The notes under the pieces were generated by a model that was not told the origin of the DNA, did no database searches, and saw only the letters and a list, made by a program, of their open reading frames with translations. DNA of 64,000 nt. It comes from CAYOFF01 sp964403415 (lineage in GTDB: Bacteria > Patescibacteriota > Gracilibacteria > Absconditabacterales > Absconditicoccaceae). A program made the translations under genes and the position numbers. Positions within the stretch are counted from its first letter, which is position 1; the number at the start of each line of letters is the position of its first letter. Positions 48,372 through 59,953 of this stretch are shown here, piece after piece. The DNA lies in contig CAYOFF010000003.1 in the NCBI GenBank assembly GCA_964403415.1, positions 1 through 64,000 of the forward strand, in the 5' to 3' direction.

Positions 48372-49946
48372 ATGGCTATGCTTAGGTTTGCAAAACAGCG
48401 GCTTCTGCACACATTTTCTCTTGATGCCAGAGGACTAGGGATCTTTAGAATTCTTCTTGGTCTCCTTGTACTTGCGGATCTTTTTATGAATGCGTCCTCT
48501 CTCTCATGACTCTTTGGAGCGCACAGCGTGCTCCCTCCTGATGTCGTTATGAGTAATTTCTTTGAGCAAAACTATCGAGGCATTCATGTGCTCTCTGGAG
48601 CGATACGATGGCAGTATATCCTTTTTGCTGTGCAGTGAATTTTTGCTGTGTGCCTCCTCATATGATGGCATACAAGAGCTGCCACCGTAGGCACATGGAT
48701 TCTCCTCTCTTCACTGCAAGGAGCAAATCCACTTATCATCAATAGCTGAGATATTCTTCTTAGACTACTCTTATTTCGAGGCATCTTTTTGCCACTCGGA
48801 GAACGATATAGTTTGGATGCAACACACAAAACCTCAAAAGACAAACATCTCAATATATCATCTCATGCGCCATACCAGGTGTTTGGCGTAGCAACGTTGG
48901 GAATTATTCTGCAGGTTTTTTTTGTGTACGTGTTTTCGTATTTCCTCAAAACAGATCCTATCTGGACTCAAGAATTTAGTGCCACATACTATGCGTTGAG
49001 TATAGATATGTTTGCAACTTCACGATGACAGTTACTCTATCAGCATCCTGTGGCTATGAAATGGTTAACTGCATTTGTTATCTATCTCGAGGGGTTTTGA
49101 CCGTTGCTTTATCTGATTCCACGAAGACAACAATTTTTCAAGACACTTGTGTGTCTCATGTTTATGTGATTCCACCTAGGATTGTTTATCACGATGCATA
49201 TTTGACTATTTCCCCTTATCGGCATCGTTGCGTGGATACCGCTCCTTCCCTCATGGGTTTGGGATCGTACCGATCGTTTTGTTTCACACATACTCTCTCT
49301 ACTAGCTGGTAGCACTGGTCCCTCTGCGCGCCCTCACCAGAACGCCCTACATACAAACGCACTACATGCAGGAGTATCATCGTCAGTATGAAATAATGCT
49401 CCGCATGTCCTACGTACTGGACGATGGTGAACACTCTGACTCATTGCAATCATCCTCTATATCACATTTCGAAATATCAGATGACTTGATTTCGAGAAGT
49501 ACCAAACATACTTCCCTGCTACAGCAAATAAGTTTTGATTTCTGCTAAGGATTGATCAGTATCGATCCATGTTTGCGCCGTATCCCATGCGTGACGATGG
49601 CTGGTATGTGATAGCTGGCAAAAAAGTCGATGGATCACTCGTCAATATGCTACTCCCCGACCGTCCTGTCTCGTATACTCAGAAACCTTCACATGAAGAT
49701 CTTGTCCGCATGTTTCCTCACGAGAAGTGGCGCAAGCTCCTCAACAATCTTTGGTTCAAGAAGAATGCGTCTTATAGATGATACTACCTAGCGTATCTTT
49801 GCTGGGATCGAAACAGGCGCAATACTGATCTCGATCGTGTCTCCTCAATTGTGATGAGTTATATTGTCGAAATGTCTGAGCCAGACTACAAGACCGACCC
49901 TCTCCAAAGAGTTGATCTGTTTGATGAGTATGTGTGTGGGAGATAA
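48372..49946 (+). CDS. HTTM-domain membrane protein
   Basis: 524 residues with about eight hydrophobic segments in the first ~370, then a soluble C-terminal domain. It starts with DARGLGIFRILLGLLVLADL, typical of the HTTM (vitamin K-dependent gamma-carboxylase-like) family, and has MFMGFHLGLFITMHIGLFPL further on. The C-terminal part includes MFAPYPMRDDGWYVIAGK. Bacterial HTTM proteins mostly have no known substrate. Ten or more UGA glycines break the standard reading. It follows the transporter gene by 26 bp. Confidence 0.75.
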
Positions 49947-49999
49947 ATATTTCCACGCCTACAATATCTCACTAGATATATATTTTGGTGTAAAAAAAA

Positions 50000-50072
50000 T
50001 ACCCCCACCACGACTCGAACGTGGATCTGATTCTTAGGAGGAACCCGTTCTATCCTGTTGAACTATGGGAGC
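50000..50072 (-). tRNA. tRNA-Arg (anticodon CCU)
   Basis: A 73-nt cloverleaf folds on the minus strand: acceptor GCTCCCA/TGGGGGT (one G-T and one T-G pair), D-stem GTTC/GAAC, anticodon stem GGTTC/GAATC with loop CTCCTAA (anticodon CCT), T-stem CCACG/CGTGG with TTCGAGT loop. CCA is not encoded. A run of eight T follows (49992-49999), which would end transcription. It reads the AGG codon. Confidence 0.92.
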
Positions 50073-50100
50073 ATCTACAAAGCTTCTTTTCTGCATAGCG

Positions 50101-50114
50101 CCTGCGTAAGCAGG
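50101..50114 (-). terminator. Small hairpin after the PAP2 gene
   Basis: CCTGC/GCAGG forms a 5-bp stem with a 4-nt loop, starting about 3 bp after the PAP2 stop codon and before the tRNA. There is no T-run, so terminator activity is uncertain. Confidence 0.3.
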
Positions 50115-50116
50115 TA

Positions 50117-50788
50117 CTATGAGCGCTTTCGTAGGCGTCATAGTAGATATTTCTCCAGTGATATCAATGGGTGTGCGATATATCTCTCGTAGAGCTTTCG
50201 GAGGCTGCTTCAGATGAGCAGACTTGCGCAGCCGACGCCCACGGCCGTCCCTACCAGTACGTCTGTGGGCCGATGGACGGCGACGGCGACTCTTGAGAAA
50301 GACATGGTCGCCGTCGCTAGCCAAAAGAAGCCACTCATCCGATAGAGGGCTTTGTTCTTTGTTTTTGCGGCTCGGATGAGTGTCGCCATAGCAATAGCTG
50401 CCGACACCGCTGCATGATCCGAAGGAAATGGATCTGTCGGCAGATGAGACAGCAACAGATCTTCTTTGTTGGTGATATAGGTCTCCGGCCTGTTTTTCTC
50501 TGTTATCGTTTGAATCACAATATTTATGCCTGTTGCGAATACCGCACTTCCAAAAATCCCAAGCGCACCGAGCTTTTCTTCCATGCCTCATGAGAGTTTA
50601 CGTGTATATCCTTTCCATATTCATACCCCATATAGCACGACTAGAAACACGGGATACGTAAATACAAAAATATCTGCTAGTACAGGAACCATTACTTTGG
50701 TTATTGTATGTGCATTTACTCGCGTATTGAGCTGTAGCATAAGTTCACTTCATCGTATAGGCTCTGAAATCGGTATCGGGAATGTCAT
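50117..50788 (-). CDS. PAP2-family membrane phosphatase
   Basis: 223 residues with about five hydrophobic segments. The three PAP2 signature parts are present: TITEKNRPETY (KxxxxxxRP), DPFPSDHAAVSAA (PSxH) and SRVAVAVHRPTDVLVG (SRxxxxxHxxxD). PAP2 enzymes dephosphorylate lipids such as undecaprenyl diphosphate or phosphatidate; recycling of the wall carrier lipid would fit a genome with several wall genes. UGA glycines lie in the N-terminal half and near the C-terminus. Confidence 0.87.
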
Positions 50789-50829
50789 ATCGTATGGTGA
50801 TAATACAAAAACGACTTCTTACACATAAA

Positions 50830-51582
50830 CTATATTTTCTTCTGTATCTTCTTCTTTTTCATACCTGATTTCTCTTTTGTTCATGTATCTTTACTCAAGA
50901 TATACTCTCTGTACCACACACACATATCCGTCAGCGGACACCTGTAACACTCTGGCTTCTGCGCCTTACACAAATATCTTCCAAAATAAATAACTACACG
51001 ATGCGCCATGTCCTTATAGGAATCTGGGATAATCTTTTCAAGGAGATGTGATGTTTGTTCAGGACTTGTTGTCTGGACAATACCAAGTCTATACATTACC
51101 CTCTGGACGTGCGTATCGACCGCCACAAACTTCTTCCCATAGAGCACATACAGCACCACTTTTGCTGTTTTGATACCGACCCCTGCGAGCTTTGTCATTT
51201 CTTCAAGCGTGTCTGGGATCTCTCCTCCTCTCTCGATCAGTTGTTGACTCATCTTTACGAGGTTTTTGGTTTTGGAAACATGCAAGCCCACCGTCTTGAT
51301 GTACTCTTTGACGCCTGATTCTCCAAGACGTACGACATCCTCTGGAGTCTTGGCTACTTCAAAAAACGCCTTTGTCACTTTGTTGACCTGCTTGTCTGTC
51401 GTCTGCGCACTGAGCATAACCGCCATCAGAAGTTCAAATGGCGTCTTGTAGTTGAGCTCTGTGAGCGGATAGTCGCCAAAAAGTATGTTCATCTCTTCAA
51501 GCGCCTTGACTGCTCTGGCTGTTGAAGTACGTTCCTTTGAGGCGCTTGCTGTTATTTTCTTTGGGGATGCTGTAGGAGACAT
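50830..51582 (-). CDS. nth: Endonuclease III
   Basis: 250 residues. Nth is a bifunctional DNA glycosylase/AP lyase for oxidised pyrimidines. It has ELLMAVMLSAQTTDKQVNKV, a helix-hairpin-helix LAGVGIKTAKVVLYVLYGKK with the catalytic Lys, VDTHVQRV with the catalytic Asp and a complete iron-sulfur site CKAQKPECYRCPLTDMC. An Ala/Ser/Thr-rich extension precedes the usual start and a Lys-rich tail follows one UGA glycine. It contrasts with MutY in this window, which has lost the cluster cysteines. Start 51582; it is divergent from murB. Confidence 0.93.
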
Positions 51583-51672
51583 AATACATCACAATACAAA
51601 AAATGTCCGTTGATCATCTTACCTGTTTGCGTATACTACTGAGATCTTTCATAAATTCACCAGCAAATTATC

Positions 51673-52722
51673 ATGCAGATACAAGCCAATGTTTCACTCC
51701 TTGCGTACAATACCTTCAAAGTTCCTTGTGTAGCGCAGTCGTTCGTCGCAGTTCGCTCTGTGGATGATGTTTTTGAGCTTATTTGTACACATACCTCCCT
51801 CCTCCAAACACAACGTTTTCTTGTGCTGTGATGAGGATCAAATATGCTTTTTACTACCGACGTTTTTGATGGGCTTATTATCAAAAACGAACTTCTCTGA
51901 AAAGAGATTCTTCATCAGGACACTCATACCGTGACACTCAAGGTAGGTGGCGGTGAGTGACGAGATGCGTTTGTGAAATGGACGCTCGCACAAGGCTATG
52001 CAGGACTCGAAAATCTCATCAGTATTCCTGGGACGGTTTGAGCAGCTCCTGTCCAGAATATCGGCGCCTATGGGAAAGAGATCAATGAGCATATCGTCGA
52101 AGTCCATGGTATAGATCTGACAGATCCTAGTGCTACGTTACAGATACTTCCTGCAGATGCGTGTCTTTTTGGTTACCGTGATAGTATTTTCAAACACGCG
52201 CTTGCTGGGCATTTTTTGATTACACATGTTGTGTTTACGTTACAGAAATATGATCCTGATACGTATTTTCCCAACGCCAACTACCCTGATGTCACCAAGA
52301 GACTTGAGAGCGATGGTCTGACTATTGCGGATCTGAGTCCAACACGCCTTGCGCAGATTATTGCTGAGATCAGAGCTAGTAAATTCCCTGACCTTGGGAC
52401 ATATGGTACCGCATGAAGTTTTTTCAAAAATCTGATTATCACTCCAGAGCAGTTTGAGCAGTTCAAGGGTCGTTACCCAGAAGTAACCGCCTACCCTGTC
52501 GATGGAGGCTTCAAGATCCCTACGTGATGGATTATTGACCATGCCATTGGTCGAAAAGGCAAACGCATCGGAAACGTCTGATGTTGGGACAAACAAGCTC
52601 TTGTAGTAACCAATTATGGCTGAGCCACAGGACCAGAAATTGTTGCCTTTAGCAAAACCCTCCAGGCAGAAGTTCGCGAAAAGTGTGGCGTAGATATAGA
52701 GGCAGAGGTGAACTTCGTGTAG
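51673..52722 (+). CDS. murB: UDP-N-acetylenolpyruvoylglucosamine reductase MurB
   Basis: 349 residues. MurB is the FAD enzyme that makes UDP-N-acetylmuramate for peptidoglycan. It has VSLLAYNTFKVP at the N-terminus, LVLGGGSNMLF with two consecutive UGA glycines (51829-51834), IPGTVGAAPVQNIGAYG, LFGYRDSIFKH (catalytic Tyr region) and GTAGSFFKN (catalytic Ser). The length and long C-terminal domain suit the type I enzyme. It is divergent from nth and its stop is 3 bp from the end of lepA. Confidence 0.95.
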
Positions 52723-52725
52723 CTT

Positions 52726-54720
52726 TTACTTCGCCACCATCTTGATAAAGATATCACTAGGCACATTTACAGATCACATAGCTTTCATTTTCTTTTTTCA
52801 CTCTTTTTGCTTTTGGAGAAGTTTTCTTTTTCTACTGACGTCTCAGCCATAACACTTGGCGAGGACGTCTTTTTTGATAGCAGAAATTGTCTCTCTTGCG
52901 ATCATTTTGTTGCCCACACCTGCCTGAAGCGGTATCGCGAATAAGTGCTTAGGAATAAGCGTTTTGAGCTTTTCGACAAGCTCTTTGCCGGCATGATATG
53001 CTTTGGACTCGTGCACTACTAGACTAAATGCTTCTACCTTCTCACCATTGATATAAATATCCAGTCTCACCAAATCAGATGCTTCGAATGTTTTGAACTC
53101 ATAGTTCATGGTGGCATATCACTTTGTGGCAGACTTTAGGCTATCATAAAAATCTATAATAATCTCACCCATCGGTAGTATATATCTTCGCAATACTCTT
53201 TGTTTGTCGAGGTATTCCATGCCGAGCATGCGCCCCCTATACTCCTGCGCTAGTCACATGATATTTCCAGAAAACTCTTCAGGTCATACGATTTCTACCT
53301 CTACAAGAGGTTCTCTGATCTCTTCTATGTTTCACTGTTCTGGCATATCTCCTCCCGATTTTACTACAAGCCATGGCTTGAGCTCTGCACCATACTTGCT
53401 GAATATTTCCTCATCAAAAAGACCGTCTATATCTGCATCTGGAATAATATACTTGATGTATCCTCCGCTGATCACATCTTTGATATTTGTTTCTGCCAGG
53501 ATGCGCTCGTCTTTGAGATATTTGCTTTTGATAAGATAGGTTACGGTCGGCGTCGTAAAGATCGTATCCATATTGTACTCTCTAAGCAGACGCTCCCTAA
53601 TAATATCCATATGTAATGTCCCTAAGAAACCGCATCTAAACCCATGCCCCATCGCTTGTGACTGCTCGTACTCATATGCTATTGCACTGTCATTGAGTGA
53701 TAATTTTTCGAATGACTCTTTGAGTTTTTCGTAATCACTTGTGTCGATGGGATACACTCATGCGTAAACATATGGTTTGCTTTTTTTGAATCCTGGCAGC
53801 ACATACTTGTGAAATATATCGTATGACTTGATCGTCTGTCCTGATGTTTTTCCAAAACCTACGATCGTATCACCTATCTTTGCGTCTCTCACAGATTTTT
53901 GTCATGTTACGAGATATCAGATTTGACCTGCTGTTAGCTGTTTGTCTTTGGTATACGATGGGCAAAAATATCCGACCTCTGTCGGCGCGATTGTTTTTTC
54001 GGAGTAAATGAAATGCACCTGGTCTCCTGCACGCAATGTTCCTTCCATTACTTTGATGTATGCTACGACTCACTTGTACTGATCGAAGACACTATCAAAA
54101 ATCAATGCTCTCGCGACACCTGCTGATGGTTCGTTTTTGTCATGATCTCTCTGATGTGCCCGGAATTTGTTGACGTGTTTTTCCTGAAAGGTATATGGAT
54201 CATCAATTCTCTCTATGATCGCATCAAGAACATTATCGACGTTTGCACCTGTTTTTGCCGAGACTGCAATGATATCATTTTTGTCGACACCTAATAGATG
54301 CTCTAGCTCCTTCGCGACACGTTCTGGATCTGCAGCTGGCAGGTCTATTTTGTTGAGCACAGGTATAATCTCTATTCACTGGTCTAAAGCCATGTATAGC
54401 GTCGAGAGTGTTTGTGCCTGGATGCCCTGACTTGCATCTACGAGCAATACTACTCCCTCGACTGCTGCAAGCGATCTAGAAACTTCATACTGAAAATCCA
54501 CATGCCCTGGCGTATCGATAAGATTGAGTTCATATCATTTTCGCTGCATTCTTGCAGGAGTCAGCTTGATAGTAATTCCTCTCTCCTTCTCAAGATCCAT
54601 CGTGTCCAGCATTTGTTTCCCTGCTGAAGAAACGGTTCCTGTGAGCTCGAGCATACGGTCAGCAAGCGTCGACTTCCCGTGATCAATATGCGCTATAATA
54701 CAAAAGTTTCTAATTTTCAT
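52726..54720 (-). CDS. lepA: Elongation factor 4 (LepA)
   Basis: 664 residues, about 65 longer than usual. LepA is a ribosomal GTPase that back-translocates. G motifs: AHIDHGKST (G1), DTPGHVDF region (G3), VLNKIDLP (G4) and SAKTG. The C-terminal LepA-specific domain has [12 protein letters not shown] and ends [11 protein letters not shown]...[10 protein letters not shown], the normal end. Extra length includes an insertion of about 35-40 residues before [19 protein letters not shown] (with [17 protein letters not shown]). Start 54720 is the ATG of [15 protein letters not shown]. Confidence 0.93.
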
Positions 54721-54779
54721 CTCTCTACTTCACAGTATCAAAAAAATAAATCTTTAGTTTATATACTCGGGTTCTTGAT

Positions 54780-55910
54780 CTACACACTCAACACATATCT
54801 CAACACCTGATCTACATCGCTATATGTCTGCGATGCGTAGTAGGTCATTGCAACTCTGTGTCTGAGAACAGATAATGCGACGTGATCAATATCGCTACGC
54901 ATAACATGTTTTCTTCATGCAAGATAAGCAACTGCTTTGGCAGCTTGTACAAGTGCGAGCGACGCTCTAGGAGAAGCGCCATAGGCGAAGAGTTGTGTCG
55001 CTAGTCTCGTTCTTCTTACAAGCTGAACCACCTCGTTGATAAGCTCGTCACTAACCGCAATACCACGTACATCTTCCTGCATTGCAATGATATCTTTTGC
55101 TCAGAGCTTTTGGTGGTCTTTGAGGTTCGCATGGTGTTGCGCTTCGCGCAACATCTCTACTTCTTCGTGCTGCTCAGGGTACGTCACGATAATCTTACAC
55201 AAAAACCTGTCGACCTGTGCCTCAGGGAGTGGATACGTACCTTCGTGGTCGAGTGGATTTTGTGTAGCAAGCACGAAGAATGGCTGAGGCAATGCAAGTG
55301 TCTTTCCTCAGATCGTCACTTGCTGCTCTTGCATTGCCTCCAAGAGTGCCGCTTGCACCTTTGGGGTAGTTCTGTTTATTTCGTCTGCCAGGACAATATG
55401 AGCAAACAGCGGTCCTGGCACTACTTCAAACTTTTTGGTTTCATGATGGAACACCTCGCTCCCTGTTAGGTCGCTCGGCAACATATCAGGCGTACACTGT
55501 ACTCTCTTGCAGTCCACGTGGAGGAGATCTGCAAGTGTCGTCACTGTCTTGGTCTTCGCGAGTCCTGGTACTCACTCTATGAGAATATGTCCTCCCGTAA
55601 ACAACCCTATCAATAATCAGTTGATAAGACCGTCCTGACCGATGACTTTGGTATGTATTGCTTGTTTGAGTAATGCAAGCTGCTCGTCTTTGACGGCTAC
55701 TGCGGCCAATGAACTTGGAAATTTTTCCTCTCGTCATGCGATGTCTATTTTTGTGAGATCGTGTTGTACGTGTCACTGTCATGCACGTGCGTGTTTTTCT
55801 TTATCTTGTTGACTCATCTTTTCGAGTGGCTGCTCTTCTTTTTTGAGCAAATACACAAAAAATGTAAATGCTATCGCTACCAGAAGAAAAATAATTCGCG
55901 TCATTCACAT
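54780..55910 (-). CDS. MoxR-family AAA+ ATPase with N-terminal membrane segment
   Basis: 376 residues from the ATG at 55910. MoxR ATPases act as chaperones, often with VWA proteins. The AAA module has Walker [13 protein letters not shown] (UGA in GVPG), Walker [12 protein letters not shown] and sensor [20 protein letters not shown]. The N-terminal ~25 residues ([21 protein letters not shown]) form a membrane segment continuous in frame with the ATPase. An internal ATG at 55817 would give the ordinary soluble form, so the start is not certain. It closes a minus-strand cluster beginning with the Mur ligase. Confidence 0.85.
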
Positions 55911-55935
55911 CGTCTCTATGAGAAACGGGATAAAA

Positions 55936-57414
55936 CTATTGTCCTTTTGCTTGTAATGATATTACAAGTTCTTTGCCATCGCTTTCTGTATGAATATCAC
56001 CGTATATTACTGTTCATACAATATCCTGCTGTTGTTGTCCTGCCACTCATCACATCAATCATGCAGGAGAGAGTGCTCAGAGAGACTGCTGCAACATTGC
56101 GCTATTGAGTACAAAGCTCATGTATGACGTCGGGGTATAGGTAAGCTGTACGTTGTTGCTTTTTTGTTGAGATGGTTGCTGTGTACCGAGGATATCTATT
56201 TGTGTACCCTCACCCGTCTGTGTAACGGTAAGTACCGGGAAGTTCATTCCTCATGTGCCACCAAGCGTTACCATCCAACGTGACACCTGCTGTCCTTGCT
56301 CCATACGTACAGATCACGTGCCACTGTATGCCTCCAGCAATGTACGTACAAATGGGGCTATTTTTTGGAAGATCGTATAGAGTCATTTGTCTGCTACGAC
56401 CACACGAATACCCATACCAGGCACAGTGCCTGTTGGCGCTACGGTGATACTCAATGCTCATTTCGCTATATTCGCTAGTGACTGTCGGTCATTAGGTCCG
56501 AGTACACCTGCGTAGTCTCCCCCGGCTTGTTGGGCCAGTAGCGGCAATAATCACGTCACCTGTGTTTCATTGATGCCAAACAATCCCAATAGATCATGTA
56601 GCTCCACATAGAGTGCAACGTCTTCTGGCACATTCTTTCAGAGTACCGGAACGAATGCCGTCTTTGGCTCCTTGAGCATGTGTTCTTTGAAACGGAAAAT
56701 TATTTTTGCTTGTTGGGTATCTTTACCTAGACGTGATCGAGCATATGTTCATTGTAGTTTATCCGCGAACTGCTGTACAAACGGATTTGTCTGTCCCTGC
56801 AGTAATCCTCATGGCTGCGACAAAAAACCGATATGCGCATGATTCTCCACAAACGCATCTATAAAATCCTCCCCGACTTCGTCCTCTAACGCCGACCCAC
56901 TCGTATAGTCATGCAAATATTCTAGCGAAAGCTTATCACCATATACATAACGACTTCACCCTAGACGCTCATATGCTACGTCTTCACCTGTTGCAAGAAT
57001 TCACATCTCTTTTGCTTTCTCAAACGAGAAGTCATCACGAACATCCAAAAACAATAATACAAAAGCGTCTTCTTCACCGCCTCCCTGAGGTGCGTACTGC
57101 CATACGACAAGTTCGTTGGTTGTTGCAAGAAGTTCTTTGGTACCACTCAATGATGTAATATTTCATACTTTCTGAAGTCATTCATACATCTCGTCATCTG
57201 GCACTGCATAGAGTACCTGATCGTATACGCCTGGCACTTCAGACAAGAGAGACGCACCTACAGCACGATTATGCTGAAATCGTCGCCCCGCAAATCATGC
57301 TACCACAGCCAGTAATCACAATCATCCTATGAGGGCATAGTTTTTGTTTTTTATACTGCCTCTTGCTGTTTTGGGGTGAGTTATTTTGTGTTCGTTTGTT
57401 TTGTGTCCAGTCAT
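55936..57414 (-). CDS. Exported membrane-anchored protein of unknown function
   Basis: 492 residues. A short cytoplasmic Lys/Thr-rich N-terminus is followed by one hydrophobic segment (YALIGGLGLLAVVAGFAG) and a large extracytoplasmic part rich in Gln, Gly and beta-like strands. It has the general look of DUF3352-type proteins (a leading VPGVYDQVLYAVP stretch), but I cannot confirm membership. UGA glycines are frequent. It overlaps the end of the CMK-like kinase by 34 bp and ends 25 bp before the MoxR start. Confidence 0.65.
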
Positions 57415-57965
57415 TGTGTTTTCAAAAATAAACTAAATGCTTCTAGTATTTTTTCTGTCACTTGTTCTGGCGTTAACTCTCCTGTATCCACTACGAGATC
57501 ATACTTGGTCATGTCTCGCATATCTATGTCGTAGAGTTCGATGTATGCGTTACGCGTTTTTTCGTCTCTTTGTTGTGTCATCTCATAGACGTGTTCGAGA
57601 GACTCGTTTGCATCTTCTTCTCTCTGATGTTCAAAAATTCTCTGCGCTGCTATGTGTCGATCCAGGGTGAGATAGACGTTGAATCCATCTGGTTGATTGT
57701 AAAATCACAATCTACTTTCTAGCACTACTTTGCTATTGAGCGGCAAATTTTGCTGGTATGCTTCATATTTCAAATCATATTCGTGCTGTAAGGCGGGATT
57801 TTCATATCACCTCTGATCAAACTCAGATATGGTTATTCACATTTCCTGCGCAAGTTTTCTCTTGATAGCACCTATGCTAATCATTTCGTATCCCAGATGC
57901 TCCGCAAGTAATTTCGCCACTGTTGATTTTCACGCTCCCGGTCTTCCTCAAATAGTAAGTATCAT
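57381..57965 (-). CDS. Cytidylate-kinase-like P-loop kinase
   Basis: 194 residues. The N-terminal P-loop ILTIGGRPGAGKSTVAK contains two UGA glycines (57948-57950 and 57930-57932), in positions the fold requires. YEMISIGAIKRKLAQEMG follows, as in CMP kinases (FDTGALYR region), then VVLESRLGF. It lacks the full-length insert of classical Cmk and resembles the shorter archaeal-type cytidylate kinases or AAA_18 proteins. It starts at the base after the preceding gene's TAG and overlaps the next by 34 bp. Confidence 0.75.
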
Positions 57966-59888
57966 CTAACGCACAATATCTAAAGCAACCGACATTCCTG
58001 TCGTAATGCTCCTGTGTATACTTATCCCGGCGTTGAGTTCAACCACATAGCGTGCTGATGTAGCATTTGGTCCATACGCAGGGCATGGATCGGCTTTGCA
58101 TGGCGGTACACTGTGCTCTATATGAATAATTTTCTTATCTTCGCCGATCCATAACATATCCAGGGGAATCAACGTATTTTTCATCCAAAACGAGTGATTC
58201 CCCTCCTCATCAAATACGAAAACCATACCTCCATCTTCTGCTAGGTGTTTTCTATACATTAGCCCTGTTGCGCGCTCTGTCGGACTATCCGCGACTTCCA
58301 GCCAAAAACACGCTGTCCCAAAACACGCTCTGGATCATGTCCCTCCTCGCGATTCTCATGGGACCAATGCTACTTGTTCTTCTCCTCCTTTATCTGGCGC
58401 TGCCTCCAACGGCCTACTTGTTACTGGTCTCTGCATTATAGGATGAGACTCCTCTCACCACAATGAGCATCAGCTTAGCAGCATACTTGCGCTCATTGTG
58501 CAGAGGAGTCACACGAAAGAGACCAGTAGCGGCATATATCCTTGTTGTTTTTTTCTATCTAGCCGCCAGTCTCACTGCCTACAGAGATGCTCTGCATCTT
58601 CTTCATCCTCCAGTAGCAGCTTGACTGCCTCTTCGAGATAGATCGTATTTTGGCTTCATTTACACAGGATGATTACTTTTTTGGAGGATGTGGCGAGATC
58701 TTCTTCTACAGCTTTTCAGAGTTCTTGGCTTGTGTTGAAGATTTTGAATGTGGGCTTCTGGATGTGTTCGCGCGTGAGTTCATCAACAGCATAGTTGAGC
58801 ATACTTTCTCCGAGAAGATAGAGACGATCTGCATTCCCGAGCTCATGCATGAGTTTTCTATGCTCGTCCTCAGTATATGTTCACAGCTCTCTCATCTCCC
58901 CCAGACACAGTCGGAGTTCATGATCCGGATAGAGACGTTGTTGCAGTTCTTGTACATTGGTAAGCATCTTGCGCATGCTCTGTGGAGCTGCGTTATAACT
59001 TGAATCTATAAGTACACTGTCGTATTTTCAGCGAAAGATACTATATCTCGAATCCTGCAAATGTAGCGGAAAATAATATTTTTCACCCGCCCTGAGAAGA
59101 TCTGCTACACCTCGTCTCTGCCCGAGAAGCCTTGCGATTAGTAATCACACGGCAATATATCACATATTTTCTTTTCCAAGCAATGATGTGTGCACTCCTA
59201 TCGTCATGTCTCCTATGGTCACTTGGCTTGTTGCAAGTGGCAATCCTCCTGCATCCTTTTCGAGTGTATATGCGGCATATTTTGCACTCCCCTTGGTGTT
59301 TTCGTCAAAACTATACGTCATCATATCACCTTTGTAATGGGCAAGATGTGGCGCTAGCATCTCCTGCATTTCGAGTGGCACGCATACTACTTCTTTTGCT
59401 GCTTTGAGTAGTTTTGCCTTCTGTCCAAGAATCACCTCCATGCTTCCCATTTGCATGGCATGCACTTTGTCGATCATCGTAAAGAGCGCTATATGTGGAC
59501 GTACGATACTCAGCTCAATATCCATCTCTCCCACATAATCTATTCCATACTCCAAAAAAATAACATCATATGGTTTGCTGCTCAGCACCATGCGTTTACA
59601 GATTTCTATTACTGCCTTGCATGTTCATCGTATTGTCGGTGTATATTCATCTATCTGTAGCAGCGCAAGCGCCAGTCACAACTCTGAGTTAAAATTTTTT
59701 TTGGAGGTCACAATACGCTGTTGCGGGAATATCTGTTGCAACACTTCGGTGACAATCATTCTACATGATGTCTTCCCTACACTTCCCGTTACACCTATTA
59801 CGAACGGCTTATGACGTTTCGCAAAACTCCTCGCGCATGCTCTACAGAAACGATAAAATAACTGCTTGACCATGACCATAAAAATCAT
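57966..59888 (-). CDS. Mur ligase (MurF-like) continuous in frame with a DUF192 domain
   Basis: 640 residues with no TAA or TAG. Residues 1-450 are a Mur ligase: GVTGSVGKTSCRMI (ATP loop), TSKKNFNSELG, LEYGIDYVGEMDIEL, TMIDKVHAMQMGS and IDSSYNAAPQSM, giving the three-domain ligase that adds peptide to UDP-MurNAc. At residue ~452 a hydrophobic segment MPLLVSFVGLLCTMSASMLLGCS resembles a lipoprotein signal with lipobox LLGC. A DUF192 domain follows (VADSPTERATGLMYRKHLAE; FWMKNTLIPLDMLWIG). Either this is a true fusion, or the DUF192 lipoprotein starts separately at 58535 behind an AAGGA, and the ligase end is uncertain. Confidence 0.75.
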
Positions 59889-59953
59889 AAAATGCTTCTA
59901 TCAAAAGCTTTTTGATAAACGTATAGGTTTTGTAGATAAAAACAATTGATGTT

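Noticed and set aside
50034..50591. 185-codon minus-strand ORF across the tRNA and PAP2 gene
   Set aside because: It runs in another frame of PAP2 and into the tRNA; the PAP2 frame has the catalytic signature.
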